Assembly: GCA_027493775.1 (NCBI GenBank)
Contig: JAOSKE010000001.1
Coordinates: 929,651 to 993,650 of the forward strand
Direction of reading: 5' to 3'
DNA: 64,000 nucleotides
Origin: Kiritimatiellia bacterium
GTDB lineage: Bacteria > Verrucomicrobiota > Kiritimatiellia > CAIVKH01
The translations under genes and the position numbers were made by a program. The notes under the pieces are model-generated. The model had not been told where the DNA came from, ran no database searches, and worked only from the letters and a program-made list of their open reading frames with translations. Positions 49,609 to 61,271 of this stretch are shown in pieces. The stretch's first letter is position 1. Each line of letters begins with the position of its first letter.

Positions 49609-51447
49609 TCACAAAATCTCATCATCCGTGTTGAGTCGAATCAGCCGCGCTTGATCAACGCGCGGAATATCCAGGTAGCGCGTGGCATATTCGGCGATCT
49701 CGCGAAACACCGGCGCGGCGACCTGACCACCCTGGGTGAACTTTTCCGGCTCATCAAAACTGACCAAAATGCTGATTTCGGGATTCTCCGCAGGAAGGAA
49801 CCCGATGAAAGAGGCGATATTCTTTTTATGATCGTATCCGTTCGGGCCAGGCTTTTCGGCCGTTCCGGTCTTGCCCGCAACAGTGTAGCCGTCCAGTTGC
49901 GCACGTTTGCCGGTGCCCTCTTCGGTGACGTGAACCAGCATCTCCGTGAACGTGCGCGCGATTTCCGGACGGATCGGATGCCCCAGCGATTCCGGTTCCG
50001 ATTGACGAATCGTACGACCGTGCGCAGTGGTGACACGGTCCACGACACGCGGGCGCATGAGTTCACCGCCGTTCGCAATTGCATTCAACGCATTGACAAT
50101 CTGCAAACCGGTTGTGGCGACCTCGTGTCCCATCGGAATGCGGGTGATGCTTATTTTGCTCCACTTGTTTCGCGGATGGAGAATGCCGTACTCCTCACCC
50201 GGCAGCTCAATCCCAGTCTGTTGGCCGATTCCAAACGCGCGCAAATAGCGGTACAACTTGTCCTCGCCAATTTTCAGCGCGACCTTGGCTGCAGCGATGT
50301 TGCTCGATTTTTTCAGCGCATCGGTCGCGGTGAGGCGCCCGTACGGATGGAAGTCGCGCAATCCCTTTCCGCCGTACACCCAATATCCGTTCTCGCAATC
50401 AATGATCTCGTCCGGTTTCAGCACGCCCTCGTTCAGCGCCGCCGCGTAAACGATGATTTTGAAAACGGAGCCCGGCTCGAAGACATAGCCGATCGCGCGA
50501 TTCAATCGCTCTTCAGGAGTGACTTTTCCGTATTCATTAAGGTCATAGTCCGGGCGGGAGGCCATTGCGAGAATCTCGCCCGTGCGAACGCGCTGCACGA
50601 TGGCCCACGCGCCCTTCGCGCCGTTTGTCGAAAGCGCGGCGTCCAGCGCGCTCTCGGTGAAGTACTGCAAGTTCTGATCCAGCGTGAGATAGATATCGCC
50701 GCCCGCCTGCGGGGAAATGTCGAGGCTACGCCGACTGCGGATCTCCTGACGACGGCCATCCACCTCAATCTGACGCACACCGGGGATTCCGCGTAGGTAG
50801 CGGTCAAATCGTTGTTCGACGCCGGAGCTGCCGACACCATCCGCGTTCGCAAAACCGACGACATGCGCCATCAGTGATTTCTGGGGATACTCGCGCGCCA
50901 TCCTCTCGTCACAACGGACGCCCGGCATCTTCATCCACTGGATGTTATCCGCGACGTCTTCCGGCACGCGCTTTTTCAGCAGCTCATACTTGCTGTTCGT
51001 TTTGGAAATTCGCGCAAAGACAACGGCGGGGTCCAGCTCAAGAAGACGCGATAGCTGGGACGCGGAAAAATAGGGATTTCCGTACGCCTTCATAAACGCG
51101 GGATCCACGGCGACATCGCGCGTCGAAAGGTCTGCAGCGAGAACGGCGCCATTTCGATCCAACACACGCCCGCGGCCCACGAGCACCTCGACCTCGCGAT
51201 GCCGCACGCTCTCCAATTTTGCAAGATAGCGCGCATGATCACCGAGATGCAAATCGCTGATGCGATAGCCGAGCGCACAGCAGATGGCCGACATCCCAAG
51301 GACGACCAGTGCCATCCGGAACCGATGACGTTTCTCTGTTTTCATTCCATTAATTACGCGCCAGTGAGCTATCCTGACCACGCCCGGCAGAAGAACGTTG
51401 GACACGAACAATCTGCGCTTCCGTGGGCCAATCCATCTGCACCCCAT
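49609..51447 (-). CDS. ftsI: Peptidoglycan D,D-transpeptidase FtsI / PBP2-3 class B PBP
   Basis: FEPGSVFKIIVYAAAL, LKKSSNIAAAKVALK, YTVAGKTGTAEKPG. Confidence 0.9.
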   Translation of the reverse strand: MGCRWIGPRKRRLFVSNVLLPGVVRIAHWRVINGMKTEKRHRFRMALVVLGMSAICCALGYRISDLHLGDHARYLAKLESVRHREVEVLVGRGRVLDRNGAVLAADLSTRDVAVDPAFMKAYGNPYFSASQLSRLLELDPAVVFARISKTNSKYELLKKRVPEDVADNIQWMKMPGVRCDERMAREYPQKSLMAHVVGFANADGVGSSGVEQRFDRYLRGIPGVRQIEVDGRRQEIRSRRSLDISPQAGGDIYLTLDQNLQYFTESALDAALSTNGAKGAWAIVQRVRTGEILAMASRPDYDLNEYGKVTPEERLNRAIGYVFEPGSVFKIIVYAAALNEGVLKPDEIIDCENGYWVYGGKGLRDFHPYGRLTATDALKKSSNIAAAKVALKIGEDKLYRYLRAFGIGQQTGIELPGEEYGILHPRNKWSKISITRIPMGHEVATTGLQIVNALNAIANGGELMRPRVVDRVTTAHGRTIRQSEPESLGHPIRPEIARTFTEMLVHVTEEGTGKRAQLDGYTVAGKTGTAEKPGPNGYDHKKNIASFIGFLPAENPEISILVSFDEPEKFTQGGQVAAPVFREIAEYATRYLDIPRVDQARLIRLNTDDEIL

Positions 51448-51640
51448 GGGTTTTGAGCAGCTTCATCACGTTTTCGTACGACACGAGATTGCTCCACTTG
51501 GCCTGCTCATTCGCAACGAGTCGGGTGAGGTCCGCCTTCTGTCGCTCCAACTGCTTGATCTGAGCGCTCGTCGCGTCGCAACGGGTGTTCAACCACAAGT
51601 AACCGAATGCGCCAAAGGCCCCAATGGCGATGATCAGCAA
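51350..51640 (-). CDS. ftsL: FtsL-like small bitopic division protein
   Basis: Short ORF with TM and coiled coil (IKQLERQKADLTRLVANEQAKW) in the canonical rsmH-ftsL-ftsI position. Confidence 0.6.
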   Translation of the reverse strand: MLIIAIGAFGAFGYLWLNTRCDATSAQIKQLERQKADLTRLVANEQAKWSNLVSYENVMKLLKTHGVQMDWPTEAQIVRVQRSSAGRGQDSSLARN

Positions 51641-51715
51641 GGTGATGTTTCTTGCCGGCGACGGACGAGTGTTGGTGCGCTTTCGATAATTTTTTTCTGC
51701 TGCGGCGTGCCATTT

Positions 51716-52636
51716 TTAATCAATCCTTTCGACCACCCGCAGCCGCGCCGAACGCGCCCGCGGATTCCGTTTCATTTCCGTTTCACCCGCCATTGCGGGG
51801 GTCTTCACAATCCACTTCACACGCGGAGGCGACACGATCCAACGCTCCCCTCCCGCTTCCAACGATTCGCGACGCCCGACATGCGCCGCCATCCGCTGCT
51901 TCACAATCCGGTCTTCCAGACTGTGAAATGAAATTACCGCCAGACGCCCGCCTGACTTCAAAAGCGAAAGCGCCGACTCAATCCCCTCCTCCAACGCGCC
52001 CAACTCATTGTTCACCGCGACACGCAGCGCCTGAAACGTCTGCGTCGCCGGATGAATTCGCCCGCGCTGGCCACCCTTTGCGCGCACGACCAACTCCGCC
52101 AATTCGCTCGTTGTACGAATCGGCGCGCGTTGCCGCGCTTCCACAATAAACCGGGCGATTCGACGGGACGCACGCTCCTCGCCGAATCGCCACAACACAT
52201 CCGCTAAATCGGACTCCGATATCTGATTTGCCCAATCCGCCGCACTGCGCGGAATATCCGGATCCATCCGCATATCCAGCGGCGCATCCGCCTGAAAACT
52301 GAAGCCGCGTTCCGGCGTGTCGAGCTGCATCGAAGAAACTCCGATATCCAGCAGAACACCATCCACACCGCCGAGGCCGTGCTGTTGCGCAAGGGTTTTC
52401 ATTTCAGAAAAATTCCCCCGCGCCAGCGTTGCATTGGGGAGATCGGCAAGACGCGCCTGAGCGAGAGCGAGGGCATGGGGATCGCGGTCAATTCCCAACA
52501 ACCGGCCTTTCGGTCCCGCCTGCTCCAGAATGGCTCTCGCATGTCCTCCGCCTCCAAGTGTTCCGTCTATGTAGTGGCCGCCCGGCTTGACAGCCAGACC
52601 GACCAGCACCTCCTCCAACAAAACCGGCTCATGCAC
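51716..52636 (-). CDS. rsmH: 16S rRNA (cytosine1402-N4)-methyltransferase
   Basis: [55 protein letters not shown]. Confidence 0.95.
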   Translation of the reverse strand: MHEPVLLEEVLVGLAVKPGGHYIDGTLGGGGHARAILEQAGPKGRLLGIDRDPHALALAQARLADLPNATLARGNFSEMKTLAQQHGLGGVDGVLLDIGVSSMQLDTPERGFSFQADAPLDMRMDPDIPRSAADWANQISESDLADVLWRFGEERASRRIARFIVEARQRAPIRTTSELAELVVRAKGGQRGRIHPATQTFQALRVAVNNELGALEEGIESALSLLKSGGRLAVISFHSLEDRIVKQRMAAHVGRRESLEAGGERWIVSPPRVKWIVKTPAMAGETEMKRNPRARSARLRVVERID

Positions 52637-52666
52637 GACATCTCCGCTCGTTCAAGAAATTCCCTG

Positions 52667-53266
52667 TCAGTTTCCCATCACAAACGGCGTCCCGATCGGA
52701 CGCCCCTTCCACAAATCAACTTGCGCAAAAAAGCGGTGGCGCGGCATTTCGACCGCAGGCATCCGCCGAACGCCATTCACGCCCTCGTTGACCTCCAGCA
52801 AACGCGCAATCTCTTCGCGATGCGCTGTGCGGCGGCTGTCGGCGTAATTCATCGAAGTGGGGGCCATTCGCAACTTGCGCACGGTTTTTGCAGGCGCGGG
52901 CTTGGAGAGCCTTTCCGCACGCGTGCGGGGAGCCGATTCCGCCGCCGGACGCGCAGGGGGCGCGGCCGGAACGGCGGAACGGTCTGCAGATGGCTCAGGA
53001 ATGAGCCATCCAAACAAATCGGGTTGCCCTGCTGCGCTCGCCTGTGCGCGCGGTGCGACGGGAGTGCGACGGCCGTGCTCCCAAAAAAGGTCCTGCCAGT
53101 GCCCCATCGGCGCAAATTCAGCTTGTTCGACGCGGACGGCGCGGGGCGATGACCCAAAGGCACGGCCTAGAAGCCAACGTACCGGGCCGCTTCGCCCAAG
53201 CTCGTGGATGTGGCGGAAGATTCCTGTTGTTGTTTCCATTTTTCGGGACTCCATAGTTCGAAGCAT
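52667..53266 (-). CDS. Uncharacterised Pro/Ala-rich protein inserted between mraZ and rsmH
   Basis: Continuous 199 aa ORF in the dcw operon, overlapping the end of mraZ; likely start METTTGIF downstream of 53266. Confidence 0.5.
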   Translation of the reverse strand: MLRTMESRKMETTTGIFRHIHELGRSGPVRWLLGRAFGSSPRAVRVEQAEFAPMGHWQDLFWEHGRRTPVAPRAQASAAGQPDLFGWLIPEPSADRSAVPAAPPARPAAESAPRTRAERLSKPAPAKTVRKLRMAPTSMNYADSRRTAHREEIARLLEVNEGVNGVRRMPAVEMPRHRFFAQVDLWKGRPIGTPFVMGN

Positions 53267-53658
53267 TCGAACGCACCAGCTAGCACCACATCGGACTTCA
53301 ATCCGGCATAGGCCAGCAATTCATCCTTGATTCGGATGCGCCCCTGCGCATCCCACGGCACCAAGTCGGAACGCGAGGCGAGCGTGCGAAGGAAGTTGCG
53401 TCCCGTGTCGTCCGCAATAGAGAGGCTGCGTATCCTCTCGAGGCGTTTCGCCATTTCGCGGGCGGGGAAAACGCACAGGCAAGGAACGTTAACGCCGGGC
53501 AGGACAAACAACTGCTCCGGCACACCCACTTGCTCGCGCCAGCCGCTTGGAATGGTCAGTCTTTTCTTGGGATCGAGTAAATGTTGGTACTGCCCGACAA
53601 AAACGCCTTGCAGCATTTCCGTCATCGCGTTTCCGACATCTTGTTTCTTGCCCGCCAT
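53167..53658 (-). CDS. mraZ: Transcriptional regulator MraZ
   Basis: FVGQYQHLLDPKKRLTIPSGWRE and DAQGRIRIKDELLAYAGL AbrB-like repeats at head of dcw cluster. Confidence 0.9.
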   Translation of the reverse strand: MAGKKQDVGNAMTEMLQGVFVGQYQHLLDPKKRLTIPSGWREQVGVPEQLFVLPGVNVPCLCVFPAREMAKRLERIRSLSIADDTGRNFLRTLASRSDLVPWDAQGRIRIKDELLAYAGLKSDVVLAGAFECFELWSPEKWKQQQESSATSTSLGEAARYVGF

Positions 53659-53673
53659 TAGACTTTCCTATGC

Positions 53674-53698
53674 CCCACTTTGTCCCACTTTCCCCCAC
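53674..53698 (-). promoter_or_regulatory. MraZ operator: three GTGGG boxes at 10-bp spacing
   Basis: CCCAC on + at 53674-53678, 53684-53688, 53694-53698 (GTGGGGGAAAGTGGGACAAAGTGGG on -). Confidence 0.8.
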
Positions 53699-53810
53699 CT
53701 TGGGTCAACAGAAATTTGAAATTATTTTGGAATTTTTTTCCGTCGGCGAATTACCAAGGGGTTACAGAAATCGCAGATACGAACGCCACTCGCAGGCAGA
53801 TTGGCGGAAC

Positions 53811-53825
53811 CCCACTTTGACCCAC
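53811..53825 (-). promoter_or_regulatory. Second, distal MraZ-box-like pair at 10-bp spacing
   Basis: CCCAC on + at 53811-53815 and 53821-53825 (GTGGGTCAAAGTGGG on -). Confidence 0.55.
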
Positions 53826-53977
53826 GCAAAAAAATGATCGCGGCGCAGGGTTGGATGATCGCGAATTATGTAAGGAATGGCGCCGAATTCTTTGCGGGCT
53901 TCACGCGCCGCAGGCTTGAATGGCCCGATGCCGAATTTCGACTTCTCTCGTTACTCCCTAATGTTATCCGGCTTTGC

Positions 53978-54826
53978 TCACCATCCGGCAGACAACCAAT
54001 CGCGCACGGCAGACATGGCGTCGGGCTGAAAATCATGGCTGATGCCGATCATGGGCAACTCTGTTGCGTTGACTCCCGCCGCTTTCATCGCTGCAACAGA
54101 TTCCTTTGCGGCCGCAATCCACGGAATTCGATCCGGTGGTGTTGTCTGGTCGCCATACATCACGAGCACGCGTTTGTTCTCCAAGCCGGAAAATGTTGCG
54201 CGTTGAAAATGAACACCGCTTTCACTATCGCGATCTGACCCAAGCCAGAATCCGCCTTCGATTAAAATAAACGCTGAAAAGTCGTTGAGAAATTCCGGTG
54301 CACTCGCCCACAAAAATAGAGCGGCAGAATTTGCGCCATTGGAAAAACCCGCGAGTACACTCTTCGATTTATCGGCATTCGGAACCAGCCGATGCAGCTC
54401 CGCAAACAACACGCGATATGCATCCAATGCGTACGGCGCATCTGCCGGGGTAATGGACCACTTCACTTCATCCTTGTCCGTCTCCACCACTCGCTTGAAC
54501 AACGGCATGTTGCAAAGGATATACCCTTCACCTCCAAGAAATGGATCGGCCATATTCAACTCACCGCCCATCCCTCCATCACCACCATTCAGAAACAGCA
54601 ACACCGGATAGGGCTTTTCCGAATCGTAATCCGCAGGCAGTTTAATCGTCATGCGCACGCTCTCATCCGAATGCCGCAACTGAATAGCCATGGAAGCAGG
54701 TGCGTCCGCAACCTCGAACTCCACCGGCGTTCCGGGAATCAACTTGACGTCAACTTGTGCGCCCACATGAGCGCCCGACACGACGAAGAAAATCAGTGCG
54801 GCCCCTAACAAGCGAATCAATTTCAT
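53978..54826 (-). CDS. Secreted alpha/beta-hydrolase (esterase/PHB-depolymerase-like)
   Basis: Signal peptide; PYPVLLFLNGGDGGMGG and VLAGFSNGANSAALFL (GFSNG nucleophile-elbow-like). Confidence 0.68.
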   Translation of the reverse strand: MKLIRLLGAALIFFVVSGAHVGAQVDVKLIPGTPVEFEVADAPASMAIQLRHSDESVRMTIKLPADYDSEKPYPVLLFLNGGDGGMGGELNMADPFLGGEGYILCNMPLFKRVVETDKDEVKWSITPADAPYALDAYRVLFAELHRLVPNADKSKSVLAGFSNGANSAALFLWASAPEFLNDFSAFILIEGGFWLGSDRDSESGVHFQRATFSGLENKRVLVMYGDQTTPPDRIPWIAAAKESVAAMKAAGVNATELPMIGISHDFQPDAMSAVRDWLSAGW

Positions 54827-54934
54827 AGTGACACCTCCGCGCTCCTTTTACCGCACTCCCTTGTGCCGAGAGAAGATTTCTTAACCACAAATGAAAATCA
54901 GCGCGGCGCTAAACTACATATTTGTAATTATTTG

Positions 54935-54966
54935 GCCAACAATCCTACGTAATTGTCATTGTTGGC
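54935..54966. promoter_or_regulatory. Perfect 9-bp dyad upstream of gltB
   Basis: GCCAACAAT-N14-ATTGTTGGC in the divergent intergenic region. Confidence 0.4.
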
Positions 54967-55137
54967 GCGGATTCTATGTTGTGTATCCTGTTTGAACTAA
55001 AGGTGTTGCGATATTTTAGCAAGCCTGGAACGGTTCTCGCTAATTAGTCTGTGCGCCCGGAGTGTCGCGCACTGAATTTTGGAGCCGGCGACGGGGCGAT
55101 GGACTGAGGTTAAGTGATGAAGAGTGGACAGGATATT

Positions 55138-58100
55138 ATGTGTAATTCGACAACCCGCCTCACAGCGGCCCGGCCGGGCGCGCAGGGTCTTTATGATCCG
55201 CAGTTTGAGCGCGATGCGTGCGGCGTCGGAATGGTTTGCAAGTTAAGGGGCGAGAAGTCGCACGATGTGGTTCAGAAGGCGCTTCAGATTCTGGAAAATC
55301 TGTCGCATCGCGGTGCGTGTGGTTGCGATGAAACGACGGGCGACGGCGCGGGGATCCTGTTCCAGTTGCCGGATAAATTTCTCCGCAAGGTCGCGGGGGT
55401 GAACCTGCCGGAGGAGACGGCATACGCGGCAGGGTTGGTCTTTCTCCCGCGCAATCGGATGGAACGTGCGCACTGCATGGAGATGTTCCGAAAGCACCAT
55501 CCGCGAGGAGGGGCAGCAGTTCCTCGGCTGGCGGAATGTTCCCCGAAACAACGAGGCGCTGGGCGATTTGGCGCGACGCGTGGCGCCGGAGATCGAACAA
55601 ATTTTTATCGGACGCGGAAAAGGAATCCGGGATCAGGCGCATTTCGAACGGAAGCTCTATGTGATCCGCAAAGTCGTCGAGCGGCGCATCCGCGAGTCAG
55701 GGTTCAAGGAGGGGAATTTTTTCCATGTGCCGAGTCTGTCGAGCAAGACCATCGTGTACAAGGGTCTGATGCTGGCGGAACAGATCAAGCCGTTCCTTCC
55801 CGATCTTTCCGACCAAGATCTGGTGAGCGGGATGGCGCTGGTTCATCAGCGGTACAGCACCAATACATTTCCGACGTGGGACTTGGCGCAGCCCTTCCGT
55901 TTTCTCTGTCACAATGGCGAGATCAACACCCTGCGCGGAAACGTGAACTGGCTCACGGCGCGCCAACGGTTATTTCACAGTCCGCTGTTTGGCGACGATC
56001 TGCACAAGCTGTTCCCCATTGCCACGCCGGGCGCGAGCGATTCGGCGGTCTTGGACAACGCGGTCGAACTGCTCCATCACGCGGGCCGCTCGCTGCCGCA
56101 CGCAATGTGTATGCTGATTCCGGAGGCATGGCAGAATCACGAAACCATGAGCGCGGAGAAGAAGGCGTTTTATCAGTATCATGCCTGCCTCGGCGAACCG
56201 TGGGATGGTCCGGCCTCGATTCCCTTTTCTGACGGAACGTGTGTGGGCGCCGTACTGGATCGAAATGGATTGCGTCCATCGCGCTACACGGTAACAAAAG
56301 ATGGCTTCGTCATTATGGGGTCGGAGACCGGAGTCATCGAGGTGGATCCGGCGAATGTGGAGCGGAAGGGACGGTTGCAGCCGGGACGCATGTTCCTGGT
56401 GGACATGGCGCAGGGCCGCATTGTGGAGGACGAGGAGATCAAGCACGACCTCGCGGCGCGCCGACCTTACGGTGAATGGCTGAAAAAGCATCTCCTGAAT
56501 TTCGACACGCTGCCGCCGCCGTGCGCGGCAGCGCCCGCGCTGCGCGATGACCTCGCGGTGTTACAAAATCTCTTCGGCTACACGCTTGAGGATCAGCGCA
56601 TCGTCATGGCGCCCATGGCCGCGACCGGCGGCGAAAAAATCGGCTCGATGGGCGTGGACACTCCGCTTGCCGTCCTGTCGGATCGCCCACAGCTTCTCTA
56701 CAATTACTTCAAGCAGCTTTTTGCGCAGGTGACGAATCCGCCGCTGGACGCAATCCGCGAGGAAACGGTGACGTCCATGCACACCAGCATCGGCTCGACC
56801 CGCAATCTGCTGGAGGAAACGCCGGAACACGCCCATCAACTCGCGTTGAAACAGCCGATTTTGACGAACGAAGACCTTGTCCGTATCCGTGAGATCGAAA
56901 AACTGGGTTTTACCTCCATTACCCTGCCGACCCTGTTTCACCCCAACAGCGGCGCGGCGCTCGAAGCCGCGATGGACGGATTGTGCCGCGCGGCGGAAGC
57001 GGCGATTTTGGGCGGATACGAAATCCTCATTCTTTCCGACCGCGGCGCGGGTCGCGAGCAGGCGCCGATCCCCACCCTGCTCGCCTGCGCGGGCGTCCAC
57101 CATCATCTCATCCGCGCCGGCCTGCGGCAGCGCTGCGGCATCGTGATTGAAAGCGGTGAGCCGCGCGAGGTGCATCATTTCGCCACGCTCTTCGGCTACG
57201 GCGCAAGCGCGGTGAATCCATATCTCGCACTCGAAACGCTGAAGGGCATGATTGAGCAGGGGCTGTTGGAGAAGATTGATTTCGCGAAGGCGGAAAAGAA
57301 CTATGTGAAGGCGATCAACAAGGGCGTGTTGAAGGTGATGTCCAAGATGGGCATTTCGACACTGCAAAGCTACAAAGGCGCACAGCAGTTCGAGGCCATC
57401 GGGCTGGCGCAGCCGGTGATTGACCGCTATTTCACGTGGACCACAAACCGCATCGGCGGCGCGAGCATGGATACGCTTGCTGAAGAGGCGCGACAGCGTC
57501 ACGCGCGCGCTTATCCCCCGGCGCATGTGGCGGAAGCGCTCCCGCTCGACATCGGTGGCCTGTATCAATGGCGACGCACCGGCGAGCGACACATCCTGCG
57601 TCCGCTCGTCATTGCGAAGCTGCAGGAGGCAACACGAACCGGAAATCATGCAGTGTACGACGAGTTCGCGCAGATGGTGAATGATCAGGCCCGCGAGCTG
57701 AACACGTTGCGCGGACTGCTGGAGTTCACAACCGGAAACACCCCCGTCCCACTGGATGAAGTCGAGCCGTGGACGGAGATCGTCAAGCGCTTCAAGACCG
57801 GCGCGATGTCGTATGGTTCGATCAGCAAGGAAGCCCACGAAACCCTCGCCATTGCGATGAACCGTATCGGCGGCAAGAGCAATTCGGGCGAAGGCGGCGA
57901 GGATACGGACCGTTTCGGAACGCGACGCAAACGGCGACTGGCGCATGAGCGCCATCAAGCAGGTGGCGTCGGGCCGCTTCGGCGTAACCAGCCACTACCT
58001 CGCCAACGCGCGCGAGCTGCAGATCAAGATGGCGCAGGGCGCGAAACCCGGCGAGGGCGGGCAACTGCCGGCGGAAAAGGTCTATCCGTGGATTGCAAAG

Positions 58101-59696
58101 ACACGGCACTCCACACCGCACGTCCAGTTGATTTCGCCGCCGCCTCATCACGATATTTATTCGATCGAAGACCTCGCGCAGCTCATTCACGATTTGAAGA
58201 ACGCAAATCCGGAGGCGCGCGTCAGTGTGAAGCTGGTTTCTGAGGCGGGCGTGGGCACCGTTGCAGCGGGCGTGGCAAAGGGCAAGGCCGACGTGGTGCT
58301 GATCAGCGGCTATGACGGCGGAACGGGGGCATCGCCGGAAACTTCGCTCAAGCACACGGGCCTGCCGTGGGAGCTCGGCCTAGCCGAAACCCATCAGACG
58401 CTGGCGCTGAACGACCTGCGAAGCCGAATTGTTGTGGAGTGCGACGGGAAATTGCTGACCGGACGCGATGTCGCGATCGCGTGTCTGCTGGGCGCGGAGG
58501 AGTTTGGATTCGCGACTGCGCCGCTCATCACCATCGGCTGCATCATGATGCGTGTCTGCCATCTCAACACCTGCCCTGTCGGCATCGCCACGCAGGACCC
58601 GGAGTTGCGCAAAAAGTTCACGGGGAAGCCGGAGCATGTGATTAATTTCTTTCGGTTCGTTGCCGAAGATTTGCGTCGAATCATGGCGCAGCTCGGCTTC
58701 CGAACCATCGACGAAATGGTCGGCCAGGTGGACCGTCTGCAAGCGCGTAAAACGGAAGGACACTGGAAGACCGGCGGCATTGATCTGGCCATGCTTCTTC
58801 ATAAACCCGACGTGCCGCCGCGCGTCGGCTTGTTCTGTCGGCAGAAGCAAAACCACAACCTGGCTCAGGCGCTCGATCACGAATTGATCGAACGCGCAAA
58901 ACCCGCGCTGGAACACGGCGAACGCGTGGACTTCGAGCAGCGCGTCCGCAACGTGAATCGAAGCGTCGGCACGATGTTGAGCTACAAGGTGTCGAAGAAA
59001 TGCGGAGCGGCGGGATTGCCCGACGACACGATTGTCGTGCGCGCGAAAGGTTCGTGCGGACAGAGTTTTTGCGCATTCGGCGCTCCGGGGTTGACCTTCC
59101 ATGTCGAAGGCGACGCGAACGATTATTTCGGCAAGGGGCTGTCGGGCGCAAGGTTGACCATCCGACCGCCACGCGAGGCGGATTTTGTCGCCGAAGACAA
59201 TATCCTGATCGGCAACGTCGCGTTGTACGGCGCGATCAAGGGCGAGGCATTCATCCGAGGCATCGCGGGCGAGCGGTTTTGCGTTCGCAACAGCGGCGCC
59301 ACCGCCGTCGTCGAGGGTGTGGGCGATCACGGATGCGAATACATGACCGGCGGGCGCGTGGTGGTGCTTGGCGGAGCGGGACGCAACTTCGCCGCCGGCA
59401 TGTCGGGCGGCATTGCGTACGTGCTGGATGAGGCGGGCGACTTTAAGAAATACCGCTGCAACACGGAAATGGTGGACTTCGAGACACTCGATAATCCGGA
59501 TGAAATCGCGGAAGTGAAGGCGTTGATCGAGCGCCATCTTCACTTCACGGAAAGCGCCGTGGCCGCGCGCCTTCTTGCCCGATGGCCGGAGACGGTCGCG
59601 CGTTTCGTCAAGGTCATGCCGCGCGACTATAAGCGGGCGCTCGAACAACTGGCAGCGCAGGAAGCGGACAGCCAGGCCCGGCCGCTTGCGGTCTAA
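55138..59696 (+). pseudogene. gltB: Glutamate synthase large subunit, two frame changes (about 55491 and 57922-57931)
   Basis: Three overlapping ORFs (55114-56232, 55466-58243, 57945-59696) together carry [80 protein letters not shown]. Confidence 0.93.
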
Positions 59697-59717
59697 TTTT
59701 GGAAGAGGAACAGAATC

Positions 59718-61181
59718 ATGGGAAAGATCACAGGATTTATGGAGTACACGCGCGAGCTGCCGCACAAACGGCCGGTCGCGGAGCGCGTCAAATTTTATCG
59801 CGAGTTCTACGAGCCCTTCCCGGAAGAGAAGGCCCGCCAGCAGGCCGCGCGCTGCATGGATTGCGGCGTGCCCTTTTGCCACACGGGTTGTCCGCTGGGA
59901 AACATCATCCCGGATTGGAACGACCTCGTCTATCGCGGCAACTGGCGCGAGGCGAGCCATCGGCTGCACGCGACAAACAATTTTCCGGAATTCACGGGGC
60001 GCCTCTGCCCCGCCCCCTGCGAAGATGCGTGTGTGCTGGGGATCAACGAGCCGCCAGTAACGATTGAACAGATGGAGAAGGAAATCGTGGAGCGGGCCTT
60101 TGCCGAAGGCTGGATCAAGCCCGAACCGCCCGCAACGCGCACCGGCAAGAAAATTGCCGTGGTCGGCTCCGGCCCCGCCGGACTCGCCTGCGCACAGCAA
60201 TTAAATCGCGCGGGCCACACGGTCACCGTGTTCGAGCGCGACGCCCGCATCGGCGGCCTGCTGCGTTTCGGCATACCCGATTTCAAGCTGGAAAAGACGA
60301 TCATTGACCGGCGACTGCGCGTGATGGAGGCGGAAGGCGTCATCTTCAAAACAAACGCAAACATCGGCGCAGACATCACGGGAGAGCAGTTGCAGAAGGA
60401 GTTCGACGCCATTGTGCTCGCAGTCGGCGCAAAACGAGGACGTGACCTAAAAGCGCCAGGACGCGAGTTGAAGGGTATTCATCTCGCGATGGAATTTCTT
60501 CCGCAGCAAAACGACATCGTCGCGGGCAAATCCATTTCGAATCAAATACTCGCCACCGGCAAGCGCGTCATCGTCATCGGCGGCGGCGACACCGGGAGCG
60601 ACTGCATCGGCACATCAAACCGTCAGGGCGCGACCTCCATCGCAAACTTTGAATTGCTGCCCATGCCCCCGGTGGAACGACCGAGGCATCAACCGTGGCC
60701 GTATTATCCGATGAAACTGCGAACCAGCTCTTCGCACGAAGAGGGATGCGAGCGCGTCTTTGCTGTCTCGACCAAGGAGTTCATCGGCGAAAATGGTCGC
60801 GTCACGGCGCTAAAGACGGTGCAGGTTCGATTTGTTCCGGCAGCGGATGGCAAAACCCTGAAGATGGAAGAGGTTGCCGGTTCCGAACAAATCCATCCAG
60901 CGGAACTAGTGTTGCTCGCAATGGGGTTCACCGGCGCAGAACCCGATGGGATCGTCGCGCAGCTCGGCTGCGAGCTGGACGCGCGCGGAAACATCAAGAC
61001 CGACAAGCAATTTGCAACCACCGTGCCCGGCGTGTTTGCCGCAGGCGACGCGCATCGTGGGCAATCGCTCATCGTGTGGGCGATCTCTGAAGGACGCGAA
61101 ACCGCGCGCGCCGCGGATATTCACCTCATGGGCCATTCGGCGCTGCCGACCAAGTCGGACTACGACCTGCCACGACGTTAA
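59718..61181 (+). CDS. gltD: Glutamate synthase small subunit
   Basis: [63 protein letters not shown]. Confidence 0.95.
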   Translation: MGKITGFMEYTRELPHKRPVAERVKFYREFYEPFPEEKARQQAARCMDCGVPFCHTGCPLGNIIPDWNDLVYRGNWREASHRLHATNNFPEFTGRLCPAPCEDACVLGINEPPVTIEQMEKEIVERAFAEGWIKPEPPATRTGKKIAVVGSGPAGLACAQQLNRAGHTVTVFERDARIGGLLRFGIPDFKLEKTIIDRRLRVMEAEGVIFKTNANIGADITGEQLQKEFDAIVLAVGAKRGRDLKAPGRELKGIHLAMEFLPQQNDIVAGKSISNQILATGKRVIVIGGGDTGSDCIGTSNRQGATSIANFELLPMPPVERPRHQPWPYYPMKLRTSSSHEEGCERVFAVSTKEFIGENGRVTALKTVQVRFVPAADGKTLKMEEVAGSEQIHPAELVLLAMGFTGAEPDGIVAQLGCELDARGNIKTDKQFATTVPGVFAAGDAHRGQSLIVWAISEGRETARAADIHLMGHSALPTKSDYDLPRR

Positions 61182-61271
61182 TTCCACGATACCTCGAAAT
61201 GGGGCCAGGTTCCTCCCCTATGATCGCCACACCCATGCAGGAATAAGCGCAAACAAGTCGCGACCAGAAGG

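Noticed and set aside
49651-50796. 381 aa + strand ORF opposite ftsI
   Set aside because: Antisense shadow of ftsI with its KTGT and SxxK motifs clearly on the minus strand.
56561-57958. 465 aa minus-strand ORF within gltB
   Set aside because: Antisense to conserved GltB motifs; shadow ORF.
58380-60200. 606 aa minus-strand ORF antisense to gltB/gltD
   Set aside because: Fully overlaps strongly supported gltB/gltD on +; no recognisable domain; mirror-frame ORF in high-GC sequence.
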